A DNA stretch of 64,000 nucleotides. Origin: Branchiostoma belcheri. Its lineage: Eukaryota > Chordata > Leptocardii > Amphioxiformes > Branchiostomatidae. How positions within the stretch are numbered: position 1 is the first letter of the stretch; every line of letters begins with the position of its first letter. Positions 50,500-61,696 of the stretch are shown here, piece after piece. The DNA is taken from positions 350,079-414,078 of the forward strand of contig NW_017802780.1 of the NCBI RefSeq assembly GCF_001625305.1, given 5' to 3'. Both the position numbers and the translations under genes were made by a program. The notes under the pieces are model-generated. The model worked only from the letters and a program-made list of their open reading frames with translations. It was not told the DNA's origin and made no database searches.

Positions 50500-51080
50500 A
50501 TATACAAATTTACAAGATGGTAAAAGCAATAATAACTGGACTTAACGGGGCCTCGTAGCGCGACAGGAGGTGCAGCCACACGACAGCACCCAGGAGCACG
50601 GAATGTCCACACTGAAATGTAGGTTGAACCTGTTGCGCATGGACAACCGACAATTTCTCTTGAAAGCCGCCACGCCAGTTGGACACGACGCTTTAGCTCC
50701 CAACGCCCTGGTCTCGACGTCCAGTTTTCGAAAGAGCTAATGTCCCGCTGGTCGTGACAGAGAATACAGACGCTATTTACAGTATTTACAGATTCATTGT
50801 ATCGGAGAAATTTGCCTAGGTCTTTTTGACCAGCACAATAAACAGTGGACCACGGCTTAACGTCCAGTCCTAAGAGACTGCCACCCTTTCCAGTACCGTG
50901 CATGTCGGGAGAGCGACAACAGCCGGGATTTGAACTCCCAACTTCTTGGTCCAGGGGCAGGGCCGTCAAATATTGGACTATGTACGCTACTACAAAGTGC
51001 CTTTCTCAAGAGCACAAGACCAGTTACATGGCAGGTTTCTAAGTCAGGGCCTCTTGGTCCCACATGACACTATATATAGT
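50500..51080 (-). mobile_element. tRNA-like SINE, minus strand
   Basis: On the minus strand a B-box-like gggagttcaaatcccggc near 50935 is followed by 'ggaaagggtggcagtctctt', ggactggacgttaagccgtgg and 'aaatttctccgatacaatga'. This order is typical of long tRNA-derived SINE bodies. It is a different family from those at 29160 and 34478. The ORF across it is incidental. Confidence 0.6.
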
Positions 51081-51256
51081 GTGTTACACCGAAGGGTGGT
51101 TATACCGTCTATAAAGATACAGATACAGAGTTCTTTGATACATCTTGTGATGCGTCACCCTTTGATTTGAAATGTAACTCCGTCAGGGATCGGCTTCAGG
51201 TAGACTCAGACAGACCGACGACGAATCCTAGCGCTTTCTTCGGTAGTTACCGGTAG

Positions 51257-53165
51257 TAGTTTTTTTTTTTATTCATTCACATGAAAAAAGGATACAGGAC
51301 ATGGTGGTGCCTCACTCAAGTGGAAAGCACTTATGTTGACGGCACCACTAAATAAATGCATATAATAAAGAAAAGAAACAATCGCAACTTTAAGACAGGC
51401 AAAAAACAGTAAATACAAGAAATTCAAGAGCGCAGGTCCGGTTCCCCACCCAATGATAATGATGGCAAAGAGGACACAGTACATAAATAACAAAGGGGGA
51501 AATTGAAATCTTTTAAAAACGTTCTGATGTGGTGATGAAATTTTGGGTAAGTGATAATATATTGGAGTTAACAACTGATGAGAATATGGGACTACCACGG
51601 AGTAAAAGGTCAGTTTTTGCGTTGTCAGAAAGAGTTGTAAAATCTAAGGTGTGTCCTACGAGCCTGGATAGTTTGCCAAGGAGAGTAGATCGTTGGGAGT
51701 TGTACATGGGGCAGTGGAGTAGGTAATGTGGGACGGTTTAACATTGGCATCCGCAGGTACAAGCTGGGCTGTTCAATAATCCACGAGTAAAGAGACTGTA
51801 GTTCAGGCTGCAGGTGCCAATGCGAAATCGTGCCATAAGAGCACCAGAATAACGAGGACCGTGACTAAAGTACTTAAATTTAACAGGCCTTATTGATTTG
51901 AGAAGAATTGAACGAAATTTAGAGTAATTTAAGGATCGTGTTGACAAGTCAAGGTTGTTCCAGTAGAATGTAGAATATTGAATGAAAGAATTTGCAAACC
52001 GGTTTGTAGAATGACTAAGGGGTTCTTAGGTCCATGTTATTACGAAGGTTGTAATGACATGATGAAGATATGGCTGGAGGTAATATTTCCGACAGGTAAT
52101 TTCGACTTTGACCGTTCACAATCTTATAAAACAAACAAAGGCGGTGGACGTGCCGTCTGTCAGATAATGATTCCCACCCTAGCTCCTGCCGAGTTAACGA
52201 GTAGGACGACCCTTTGACAGCTCCCGACACGACAAGGGCGCAGTGATATTGTATACGTTCTATAAGCTGTGCATTTGTACTTGTCGTGCCGTGCCAAATT
52301 ACGTCGCCATACTCTAAACAAGGACGTATATATGATTTGTATAGGGTTTCCAAGACGTAACGAGGAAGTTTAAATTTGAGGCCACTGAAAAGGTCAATGC
52401 ATTTGGATAACTTGGAGACAATGTGATTAATATGGGAATCCCAGGACATTTTGTAACTTAAAATAATACCAATATGTTTGTGTTCATGGACAGGCTTGAT
52501 AACACAATTGTTAAGAAACAGTAGTGGCTGTGCTGGGGGTTCTCTTTTAACTGAAAATGTCATTTCTTCTGATTTGTTGGGATTTAGTTCCATGAGCCAC
52601 TGAGTGGCCCAAGACAGAATTTTAGACAGATCAGAATTTAGACAAGCAGCGGAATCAATTGGGTTATCAACAATATGTAAAAGAGAGGAATCATCGGCGA
52701 AGAGGTAGGGTAGGGAGACTAAATCTTTTACAATGTCATTGATATAAACTAGAAAAAACAGGGGGCCCAGGATTAAGCCCTGTGGCACACCTGCGTTTGT
52801 CTTACACCAAACAGAAGACTGGCCATCAATAACTACTCGCTGTGAACGATTACTGAGGTAACTATGTATCCAGTTTATAAGTGGCCCTTCGATCCCATTC
52901 CTTTGTAGTTTAAAAATAAGTCCTGAGTGCCACACCCTATCGAAGGCATGTGAAAAGTCGAGGTATACTGCTCGTGCATCATGTCCATTTTCTAAAGCTT
53001 TAAGTATAGTATGGGTAAAATGAGCTAATTGACAGACTGTGGAGTCTCCTTTGATAAAACCTGATTGAAAACGGAATAAAAGATCGTTGCGCATTAGGTG
53101 ATTATACAGGTGTTTGTAGACTATTTTCTCAAGTACCTTGGATAGGGATAGGATAGTTAGTAGTT
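51257..53165 (-). mobile_element. 5'-truncated LINE (CR1/Jockey-group RT)
   Basis: The main frame 53094-52015 encodes an RT core: FQSGFIKGDSTVCQLAHFTH, YLDFSHAFDRVWH, GVPQGLILGPLFFLVYINDI, LPYLFADDSSLL, SGAVKGSSY and QELGWESLSDRRH. Further blocks continue in other frames to 51513 (YSGALMARFRIGTCSLNYSL and a C-x-C-x-C zinc ribbon, SDNAKTDLLLRGSP). The copy has at least two frame changes after 52015. The 3' end is an A-run at 51258-51270. It belongs to the same family as the LINE at 61697. Confidence 0.85.
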
Positions 53166-55861
53166 CAAGGTGGCTTCGCTACAGTTTACGTATGTAGCCA
53201 AGCACGCCGAGTTACCCTTGCTCTTCTAATTCTCCATAACTGTGTTGGGTTCTTTTATGTTCATTGTAACATGAAATCTATTTCTTTGAACTGGATGTTT
53301 AGTCTTTTCTCCAGTCTTGTTATTACCTTGTATAATACTGTAAATGTTAGTATTCCATATTAGTCTGTTATCGGCACAATATACGCAATGTACTAGTTGA
53401 TAAAAATCTTTAAATGAGGCTTGATTTTCTCTTGAATTATTAGTTCACATGTGTAATTGAATTATTTAGTTCACAGAAAAAATAACTCGGATCATCATTT
53501 TGGTCACGGAGACTTGGCCGAATACACTCCATGACCCCAAAACCCCTCCATTGCCGAGGTAGCTCAGCTAAAAACTACAAAAGTTACATGAAAGCGCGAA
53601 GAGAAAAATATATCTTTTGCAGTGACCACGTGACAATTACTCGAAACAGCTTCACTTTTAGTGCGGTGCCAAAACTTATGTTTAGTATTTTTTCTGTTTA
53701 AATCTTTTTCATGTCGTTTTGAATGAGTTGTATTTTGAAATGAATTTTCCATTATTCACCACTTAAGATGGCCTGGTAGCCGATTGGAAATGGAGGCTTT
53801 CCATTGGTCAACGTCGCTCGGCTATGAGATATTCAGTCATACAATAATCGTGATCATAAGGACGCATGGCACAGTGTTTTGGATGAACCTTGTGGTCCGG
53901 GCACGAAGTAGTGCGGCAAATTAGTTGAGAAAGCTGCCGAGATTGTTTTGTGCAGGATTGGGAGGTGAAAGCTGTGCTGAATTGTAGAGGGTTTGAAACC
54001 GTATAATCATTGAATTAGGTTGTATGTTGGTCGAGTTGATTCGTGCATGGATCCTGGTACGACCTAGTGTTGTGCGTTGGATAAAGTTCACATGACCCCT
54101 ACAAAGTAAAAAAAAAACAAGCGGAAAATTTTGTAGCATTTACCCTAAACCCAAATATATTGATTTTTTTAATTGCTTGTGTACCCTGCTATATGTTTAC
54201 AGCGTTAAACCTTCTAACTTTGGGTTTGTTAACTACAGAGATCCTCACAGGCCTAAAACTTTGTTCTGCCATTACAAAATATAGAACTTGGGATGGATTA
54301 TATAGTGGAGTTGATTCATTCCTTAAGCGAAACGACAGCAATCGTCATTTCTTAAGACACTTCGAGCCGCGTATAGACCTTCGCCTAGTAGAGAATTTTC
54401 AGCAAAATTATGAGCATTAAATAGCCGAACAGGACATCTCGCCTGGGGATCCTAAGCGGCCAAAAATTGCAAATGTGGTTGCCAAAAATCAGCATAGTTG
54501 TACAGTTCTTGCAAACGTACATGTAACCTGGAAAGACAATTTAAAGGTAAATCTTAAGGAAGTGCGTGCACTTAGCAATTATGCAAAATCTGATCGCTTG
54601 AGATTATGGGAAATTTTAATTTTAAATACAACAAACAACTTATATTTGTTTCTCATACTCGGTTAACCACTGCATGACGTAACGCACTAATATATGCACA
54701 ATGCATAAATTCAACTGGTGCTTACATCAATAAGAATACAAACATAGTATGATCATACTTGAGACAACTGTATGAAAGTGATAGGACTGTAAAATCTGGT
54801 TTATTTAAATTTATAAAGTTGTATGTAAGTGTATGTTGCAATACCTGGCATTTATGTTCAACTTTCCGCGTTACATGTTGAGAGTTTTGATAATAATCGC
54901 ATTGGCAGACTGATACAACTATACGGTAGCGAGCTTTTACTAACAGGCGCCGCCTCAATGGTCGTACAATATGGTTCTGACCATCATGTCATATAGTCTT
55001 GAGATGATGCATATGAGTATAGGCAAAGGGCAATGCAATAACATGTTGATTTGTAGTGGTTTGAATTTGAAGCTGAATTAAGAAAAAACAAAAAAGGTAT
55101 ACTCATATTTAGCTTTTGACTCCATATTAAGACAAGCATTCATTCACATTGAAACCAACAAAATGTACGCAAGTCAAAATGCACAGTGCATGGTATGGAG
55201 AAACGTCTACCTTTTTCGCAATATAAGTGCAAAATAAATTGTTTGGCATCCATGACATGCAATGCTTTACGCTACCTAAAAGTTCCGTGTTATAAAGTAT
55301 ATTTCATTAAAAGGGTGTTTTACGTCTAGTTATATAATTACTATCTTTCCACTCGTCATGATATTTCCTACTGTCGTTCGTCCGTCAGGTTTACTACTAC
55401 CACACAACGAGAGGACAAAGTTTATAAAAACTACACGTGTGTCAATCTAGCAAATATAGGAGTATGAAATAAAATCTACAATATGATTTTTACGAGTCAA
55501 AAATGATTCTACTATATAGACTAGCATAACAAGATTTCTATGATATGTAATGTGTGTTTTACTTGGTAACTTATCCTTATCGTCCCTAGCGTACTACGCT
55601 TTGGTGCAGAGTTAAATGATTTCTAATCCTAATGTCATCTGGAGTATTGATAAAATATATGCAATATAAGGAACATAATTCACTATTACTAATAATGTAT
55701 ATTATCTTGATAAAAATACGTCCTACAGAAAACATATCAAGGTCTTTAGTCGTGCACCCTGGACGGGGTACCAAAGTCAGGACGTTGCCCAGTATTGTAT
55801 ATGTAATAAGTAAATAATGATCAGTGTAGAATGACGATCAAGAGTCTCTTAGTCCTCTTGC
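53166..55861. other. Intergenic region, no gene recognised
   Basis: AT-rich. A short minus-strand frame at 54139-53921 resembles a LINE C-terminal tail but is too weak to call. An unassigned block at 53788-53850 is shared with 45054-45112. No splice-supported exons were seen. Confidence 0.4.
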
Positions 55862-56151
55862 ATGGAGACTGGTATATTTACGTCTAGTTGTTTTTTTTTT
55901 CCAAGATGGCCGCCAACAGGTGGTTTGGTCCGTTTTGCTCGCTGCTATTGTCCGGTGTTTTCATCGGATTCTGATCACTACGTAAGGCCTACTGACTCTA
56001 AACTGTGTCGAAGTACGTTGGGTTGCTGTCCGGACAGTCACAGTTCATGCTGTGTCACTCAGTTGGCCTGGATTGTGTGAAAAATAACTGCTGCGTCAGC
56101 GTCGACAGGGTGCCTATTGTCTGACGAGCTGCCCCCCTCCCTCTTCCAAGT

Positions 56152-57309
56152 ATGCCTGCCTGTGAGGATTGTGGTGGCTCCGGGGCTGAGACCCGCCAAG
56201 GAGATTTAATTCTCTGCCAGAGCTGTGCTGACAAGCGATCTCCAAGGTGCAGTGAGTCAAACTTGCCAAAAGATGTTGTCATAAATGACTTATTGTGTTT
56301 CACTGTTAACAAGATGGACTGTTTACCTGCTGACGTGATCACGAAGCTGTGTACTGAAACATATCTAGAAGAGGAAATTGAGTCTGCAAAGAGGCTTCTG
56401 CTTGATGTGTGCAAACCGACTGAACGCTACAAGAAGCGACAGGGTCCTAACAAGTCTGCTACGAACATGGCGGATATACTCCGCGTCCTGCACTCTATGG
56501 ACCCATCGTCGGTGCCTACTTTTGTGTCTGCTACATTGCATCTCCCAGCCGTGGACTTTGAACATGCAGACATCACTGTCTGCTTACGAGAACTGCAAGT
56601 TATGCGGCAAGAGATGAAGTCCATCCGAGATATTTCTGTCGACGCTGTTAAGCTACATGCCGAGCTTGCGTCCCTCAGACGTGAAATCGTTGAGTTGAGG
56701 AACCAGGGCGCAGTGCCACCCCCCAAGAAGGCTACATATGCCGAGGCCGCGTCGGACCCGTTGAAAAGTGTACCTCAAGTAACGAGGGTTCCCTCAGATG
56801 CTGAACCCTGTGCGCTTGACACTCACGATAAAGGTTCTGCTACCGTTCCGAAATCTCTGCGTGCCGACGTCAGCCACAAGCCGGTACAAAGGGAGTCCAG
56901 CGGGATTTCATCGCGCACATCACGTCGGGGCTCTGCGTCGGGAGGCCCCGAGGAGCCGGGATCCGACGGCTTTCGATTGGTTCAGAAGAGAAAGTCGAGA
57001 CCCAGGGCGGTGGTCGGAACGGCTAGGTCGTCGGCTCTGTCAGCTGTGAAGGTGAGGCCTTCCGAGATCTTTGTAACTCGTCTGGAGCCCTTGACCCAAC
57101 CCAAGGACATTGAACAGTATCTGAACAACACTTTATCCCGGAAGTGTGTGGTCTCCTGTGTGAGTCTCCAGACTAGATACAACTCCTACTCGTCTTTCCG
57201 GGTTGCGGTGGAAAGTGACGCTCTGCCTGACGTGTTGGCTCCGTCCTGTTGGCCTAGCGGTGTGCTGGTGAGACGCTTCCACGGCATTTGTCCTTCCGGA
57301 CCCTCGTAA
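56152..57309 (+). CDS. LINE ORF1 protein (PHD-like zinc finger, coiled coil, RRM-like end)
   Basis: 385 residues. The N-terminus CEDCGGSGAE...LCQSCADKRSPRC resembles a PHD/zinc-binding module. The middle (LRELQVMRQEMKSIRDISVD, LHAELASLRREIVELRNQ) is a coiled coil suited to trimerisation. The C-terminus (SEIFVTRLEPLTQPKDIEQY, FRVAVESDALPDVL) looks like the RRM/CTD-like RNA-binding part seen in CR1/L2-type ORF1 proteins. The role is nucleic-acid binding and chaperoning during retrotransposition. The frame is intact. Confidence 0.8.
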   Translation: MPACEDCGGSGAETRQGDLILCQSCADKRSPRCSESNLPKDVVINDLLCFTVNKMDCLPADVITKLCTETYLEEEIESAKRLLLDVCKPTERYKKRQGPNKSATNMADILRVLHSMDPSSVPTFVSATLHLPAVDFEHADITVCLRELQVMRQEMKSIRDISVDAVKLHAELASLRREIVELRNQGAVPPPKKATYAEAASDPLKSVPQVTRVPSDAEPCALDTHDKGSATVPKSLRADVSHKPVQRESSGISSRTSRRGSASGGPEEPGSDGFRLVQKRKSRPRAVVGTARSSALSAVKVRPSEIFVTRLEPLTQPKDIEQYLNNTLSRKCVVSCVSLQTRYNSYSSFRVAVESDALPDVLAPSCWPSGVLVRRFHGICPSGPS

Positions 57310-57325
57310 CTCTGGACTCTAGACT

Positions 57326-60147
57326 ATGGCTTGCAACACCGGCCAGAGTAAACTGACTGTTACGTCATTCAATTGTAGATCCGTCAAGAACTCAGTACGG
57401 ACAGTTTTGGACTTGTGCAATGTGTCTGACATTATCTTGTTGCAGGAGCATTGGCTCCTACCAAATGACTTGTCTTATTTGAGCAGTATTAGTAATGATT
57501 TTATGGCTTGTGGCAAATCACCTGTTGATTTAGAAGCAGGTATGTTACAAGGTCATCCTTTTGGCGGAGTTGGTATTTTGTGGAGAAAATCACTATCCCC
57601 TTTAATATCTCCTGTTGAGATTGATGATGATAGCATTATAGCGATCAAGGTGGACTCAGGTGAGAGCCAGTTATTGATTGTGTGTGTCTATATGCCCTAT
57701 GATTCCCCTGCAAATACTGATGTGTTTCTTGAAAAGCTTGGTAAGATTGATGCTGTTATTAATGACTGTAATATGTATACCTCTGTAATACTAGGAGACT
57801 TTAATGCGTCTTCCACAAACAGATTTGGTACCTTAGTTCATGAATTTTGTAAGGAATCAGGGCTACACATCTCTGACTTGGAATTTCTACCTCATGACAC
57901 TTATACTTATCTTAGTGATGTACATGGGACTACTTCTTGGCTCGATCATTGTTTAGCCAGCGATACTGCCCATAAGAATATCACTAATATAGAGGTTCTA
58001 CATAATAATATCATATCTGATCACTTTCCGTTGTGTATTACATTGAATGTTGACTTCCCTACCCTCACATATGTACCTAATGATACCAATAATCAGAAAG
58101 GTGTCGACTGGGCAAATGCTAACCAAGCCGAGCTAGATGCATATGCTCTCATACTTGATGGTAGTTTGTCATGTATTGATGTGCCTGTAGATGCTCTTAT
58201 TTGTAGAGATCCAAACTGTATGGATCCCACACATAAGGATGCTATCAACCTGTATTCCCGCCAGATTATTTCTGCCTTGAATAATTCTGCGAATACTTCA
58301 ATACCCTGTAAACACAGCTGTAAAAATTTCACACCTGTTCCGAGGTGGAATGATGTTGTTAAAGATCTGCACTCTGCAGCCCGTGAGGCGTATATTCTCT
58401 GGCGGGAAATGGGTCGTCCTCGGTTTGGTCCTATATTCCTACTCATGTCGAAATCTAGAGCAAGATTCAAGCATGCACTTAGACAGTGTAAACGTAATGA
58501 GGATAGGGCTCGAGCAGACTCCACTGTTAACAGTTTTAATTCTAGAAACTATAGGGAGTTCTGGAGAAATGTGAGAAATTCTAATTCCTCTCATACGGTT
58601 CTACCCAACACTGTAGACGGTACTTCTGGTGCGGAGAATATTGCTAACCGTTGGAAAGAACATTTTGAGTCTCTGTTAAATTCTGTAGATAATCAAACTC
58701 ATAAGCCGGAAGTGATTTCCGCTCTGTCACCTGTATGCTTTGATCACGGTATGCAAATCTCCGCACTGGAGCTCGCCAATACCATTAGGGATTTACCCAA
58801 TGGTAAGGCGTGTGGGTCAGATGGTATAAGGAATGAGCACCTGAAATATGCTGATCCGAGCTTGTATGTCCATTTGTCGTTGCTGTTTACAGCTACCATT
58901 GTCCATAATTTTATTCCCAGTAGCCTTTTTAGACACTATTATTGTTCCCATCGTAAAAAAAAATCTGGTAACATCTCTTGTACTGACAATTATAGACCAA
59001 TTGCGATCACTTCGGCGTTATCGAAAGTCCTAGAGGCACTCCTGCTTAATCGTCTGAGGCCTTTTCTTCTGACGTCTGATTCTCAATTTGGCTTTAAACC
59101 TAAACATGGGACTGACATGTGTGTTTTTATGTTAAAGCAATTATCGAGTACTACAGGGGCTTAGGGTCCCCTGTCTTTGTGTGCTTTATGGATGCCTCTA
59201 AGGCCTTTGATCGCGTAAACCACTGGACACTGTTTAGAAAGTTGATCGACAGAAATGTTCCGCTATATCTAGTTCGATTCTTGGTTTCCTGGTATACGAA
59301 TCAAAGAATGTTTGTGAGATGGGGTGCAGTCCTTTCACCGAGCTTCTCCGTTACTAACGGAGTACGACAGGGTAGTTTACTGTCCCCATATCTTTTTAAT
59401 GTATACATAGATGATTTGAGTGTAAGCTTAAACAATGCCAAGGTGGGCTGTTATGTAGGTGGGTCCATCACCAACCACCTGTTTTATGCCGACGACTTAT
59501 GTCTGATTTGCCCTAGCATTAAATCTCTACAGAGATTGGTTGGGATTTGTGAAGTGGTTGGCCATGGTAATGACATATTGTTTAATACTAATAAGACTTT
59601 CTGTATGTATTTTCCATGTACTCGTTTGCCACTTCAGCTTCCATTGCCACCTGTAAGTCTATACGGTACCAACCTGAAGTATGTAAACTCATTTGTCTAT
59701 TTGGGTATACACCTAAATACCACATTAAGTGACGATGATTGTGTACTTGCTATGCTGAAGAGTCTTTATAGTTGTGCAAACAGTATCAACCGCAAATTTT
59801 TCTGTTGCTCTCCATCTGTTAAGAGACACCTGTTTATGACGTATTGCGCCCAGCTATATGGCGCCCAGTTATGGAGCTCTGTAAGCTCTGGTGTTTTGTA
59901 TAAGTGTAGAGTGGCTTATAATAATTGTTTTAGAATCATAATGAATCTGCCTCGGCGTTGCAGCGCGAGTGAAATGTTTGTCTGTAACTATATTGACACT
60001 TTGGAAACCAGGAGGAGGAGAATTTGTTATTCTTTTCTAAAAAGGTTATTTTCCTCCAATAACGCAACAATCTGTCGCTTAATTCATTCCGATGCCTTCT
60101 ACAGGAATTCATTCTTTCGGAAGACCTACCATTTGTTATGCTTTTAG
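57326..60147 (+). pseudogene. LINE ORF2: endonuclease and reverse transcriptase, frame-disrupted
   Basis: Endonuclease blocks: SFNCRSVKN, LLQEHWL, GDFNAS and SDHFPL. RT blocks: GSDGIRNEHLK, NYRPIAITSALSKVLEA, FGFKPKHGT, FMDASKAFDRVNH, GVRQGSLLSPYLFNVYIDDL and FYADDLCL (catalytic YADD). The frame shifts once near 59139 (first frame stops at 59164, second frame continues to 60147). A pair of compensating shifts between about 58925 and 58966 garbles the segment expected to read DTIIVPIVK; the second of these lies in a nine-A run. The rest is well preserved, so the copy is probably young. Confidence 0.85.
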
Positions 60148-60249
60148 GTTTCTTCCTGTTTTACTTGTATGTCTGTAGTGTTTTTGTATTATTTTAATGA
60201 TTTATTGTACATGTTATATGGGTTTTTTTTTACCTGAAATAAAGAATGA

Positions 60250-60468
60250 ATGAATTTAGAGAAGCGGTATTCAGGCTGGCAGTAAGTCGGCCACGATCTT
60301 CCTTAGGCTGACATGGGAGGGGAGGCACATGTAGCTCCTGGCAGCGTTTCTGATTTTGTAAGTAAAGGTTCCAGTTACATAGATTGTACAATGAACCTGC
60401 ATGCACGACGTATGGTTTTCCAGAGGGAATAATTTTCTTTTCAAACCGAGGAGGCGGATTGGCGGTAG
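60250..60468 (-). CDS. Possible exon of an unidentified host gene
   Basis: After acceptor acgcag|CTACC a phase-1 open frame encodes ATANPPPRFEKKIIPSGKPY, VVHAGSLYNLCNWNLYLQNQ and KRCQELHVPPLPCQPKEDRG. The phase matches the donor at 60941. No donor is clear at its 3' end before the LINE sequence begins at 60254; a CAG|GTAAAA lies just inside the LINE. An overlapping frame is also open. Not recognised as any family. Confidence 0.3.
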
Positions 60469-60940
60469 CTGCGTTGTACGGTGTATGTGATCGAAAGATT
60501 GAAACAACCAGTAAGGAAAGGAGTAAATAGCTTCCATTTATAAAAAAAAACGACAAACCTGTCTGAGGAGTAAAGAACAAACTTAAGGCAGATACATTTC
60601 CCTAATACGTACCAACTCCACGCATGCAAAGGAAACGGCTTTCCTTATTAATAACAAAGGCTGTTAAATTAAACTGAGGTCAGCCTAGAGTGGTTTCGGC
60701 ACCATTTTGTTCACCACACAGACCTTAGCTCTGGCAATCAATCTTTCCAACTGGAAACCTTCAGCGTGCGCTGAGTGCCAGCTGGGAGGGCGCCTCGAGG
60801 GCGCTGGAGCCGAGAAGGATTGTTTCACCAGGCTAAACTCAGGACACATGGTAGGGATGCCCCAAAATTCATATGAAACCTATGAAATTCACAAGAATTA
60901 AGTAATGTATTTTGCCTGCAATCAGAAACATGTTCCTTAC

Positions 60941-61138
60941 CATTTATCTCATCTTCATCATCACAATGTCCCACAATACCGGCCGGCACTGGGACATCCT
61001 CGGGGTCGGTCTGCAGCAGTGTCATGGTCATGCTGTCACGATTGTCGTCACGGCTGTTCCTCCCCGATGTGATGACCACAGAGTCACAATCCACACGCTC
61101 GGATAGGCAGGGGGAGGGGCAGGTGGCTCCGGGGAGGA
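60941..61138 (-). CDS. Possible exon of an unidentified host gene
   Basis: The open frame reads LPGATCPSPCLSERVDCDSV, VITSGRNSRDDNRDSMTMTL and LQTDPEDVPVPAGIVGHCDD, ending DEIN with donor AATG|GTAAGG (phase 1). Composition (Asp/Ser-rich, no stop) looks coding, but the upstream acceptor is unclear and an in-frame TAA lies just before the exon. Function unknown. Confidence 0.3.
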
Positions 61139-61189
61139 TTATTTAACTCAATTGAGTGTTGTTTTTGTTTAAAGTGCTATGATTCTGCC

Positions 61190-61640
61190 ATAAAAAGAAC
61201 ATTGTGTGCCTGTAAAGGACACTGCGTTCCTGTAAAGGACACTGTGTGCCTGTTAAGAACATTGTGTACCTGTAAAGGACATTGTGTGCCTGTAAAGGAC
61301 TTTGTGTGCCTGTAAAGGACATTGTATGCCTGTAAAGGACACTGTGTGCCTGTAAAGAACATTGTGTGCCTAGCTGTAAAGGACATTGTGTGCCTGTAGA
61401 GGACACTGTGTTCCTGTAAAGAACACTGTGTGCCTGTAAAGAACATTGTGTGCCTGTAAAGGACACTGTGTGCCTGTAAAGAACATCGTGGGCCTGTAAA
61501 GGGCATTGTGTGCCTGTAAAGGACACTGTGTGCCTGTAAAGAACATTGTGTGCCTGTAAAGAACATTGTGTGCCTGTAAAGGACATTGTGTGCCTGTAAA
61601 GGACATTGTGTGCCTGTAAAGGGAATTGAGTGCCTTTTCA
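61190..61640. repeat. Minisatellite, 20-bp unit, about 22 copies
   Basis: The unit is close to attgtgtgcctgtaaaggac, repeated head-to-tail with mostly A/G and C/T differences (aaggac or aagaac; attgtg or actgtg). One unit carries a 4-bp insertion near 61371. Because 20 is not a multiple of 3, every frame on the minus strand is open and gives a 20-residue protein repeat; these ORFs are artefacts. Confidence 0.95.
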
Positions 61641-61696
61641 TTGTATCGTAATGAGTAACAATAGTAATAAAAGTGATAAAAACGATGAAATATAAA

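Larger units (their letters stand above)
55862..60254 (+). mobile_element. Nearly full-length two-ORF LINE
   Basis: Comprises a 5' UTR (from about 55862, including ccaagatggccgcc), ORF1 (56152-57309), a 16-nt gap, ORF2 (57326-60147) and a short 3' UTR ending 'aaataaagaatgaatgaat', an AATAAA plus (GAAT)n tail. ORF2 has an apurinic-type endonuclease, RT and C-terminal region, placing it among the APE LINEs (Jockey/I/CR1 superclade). The exact clade is not assigned. It is close to intact, with only a few frame disruptions in ORF2. Confidence 0.88.

Noticed and set aside
50496-50969. 157-residue minus-strand ORF
   Set aside because: It lies across a tRNA-like SINE body and shows no protein family features.
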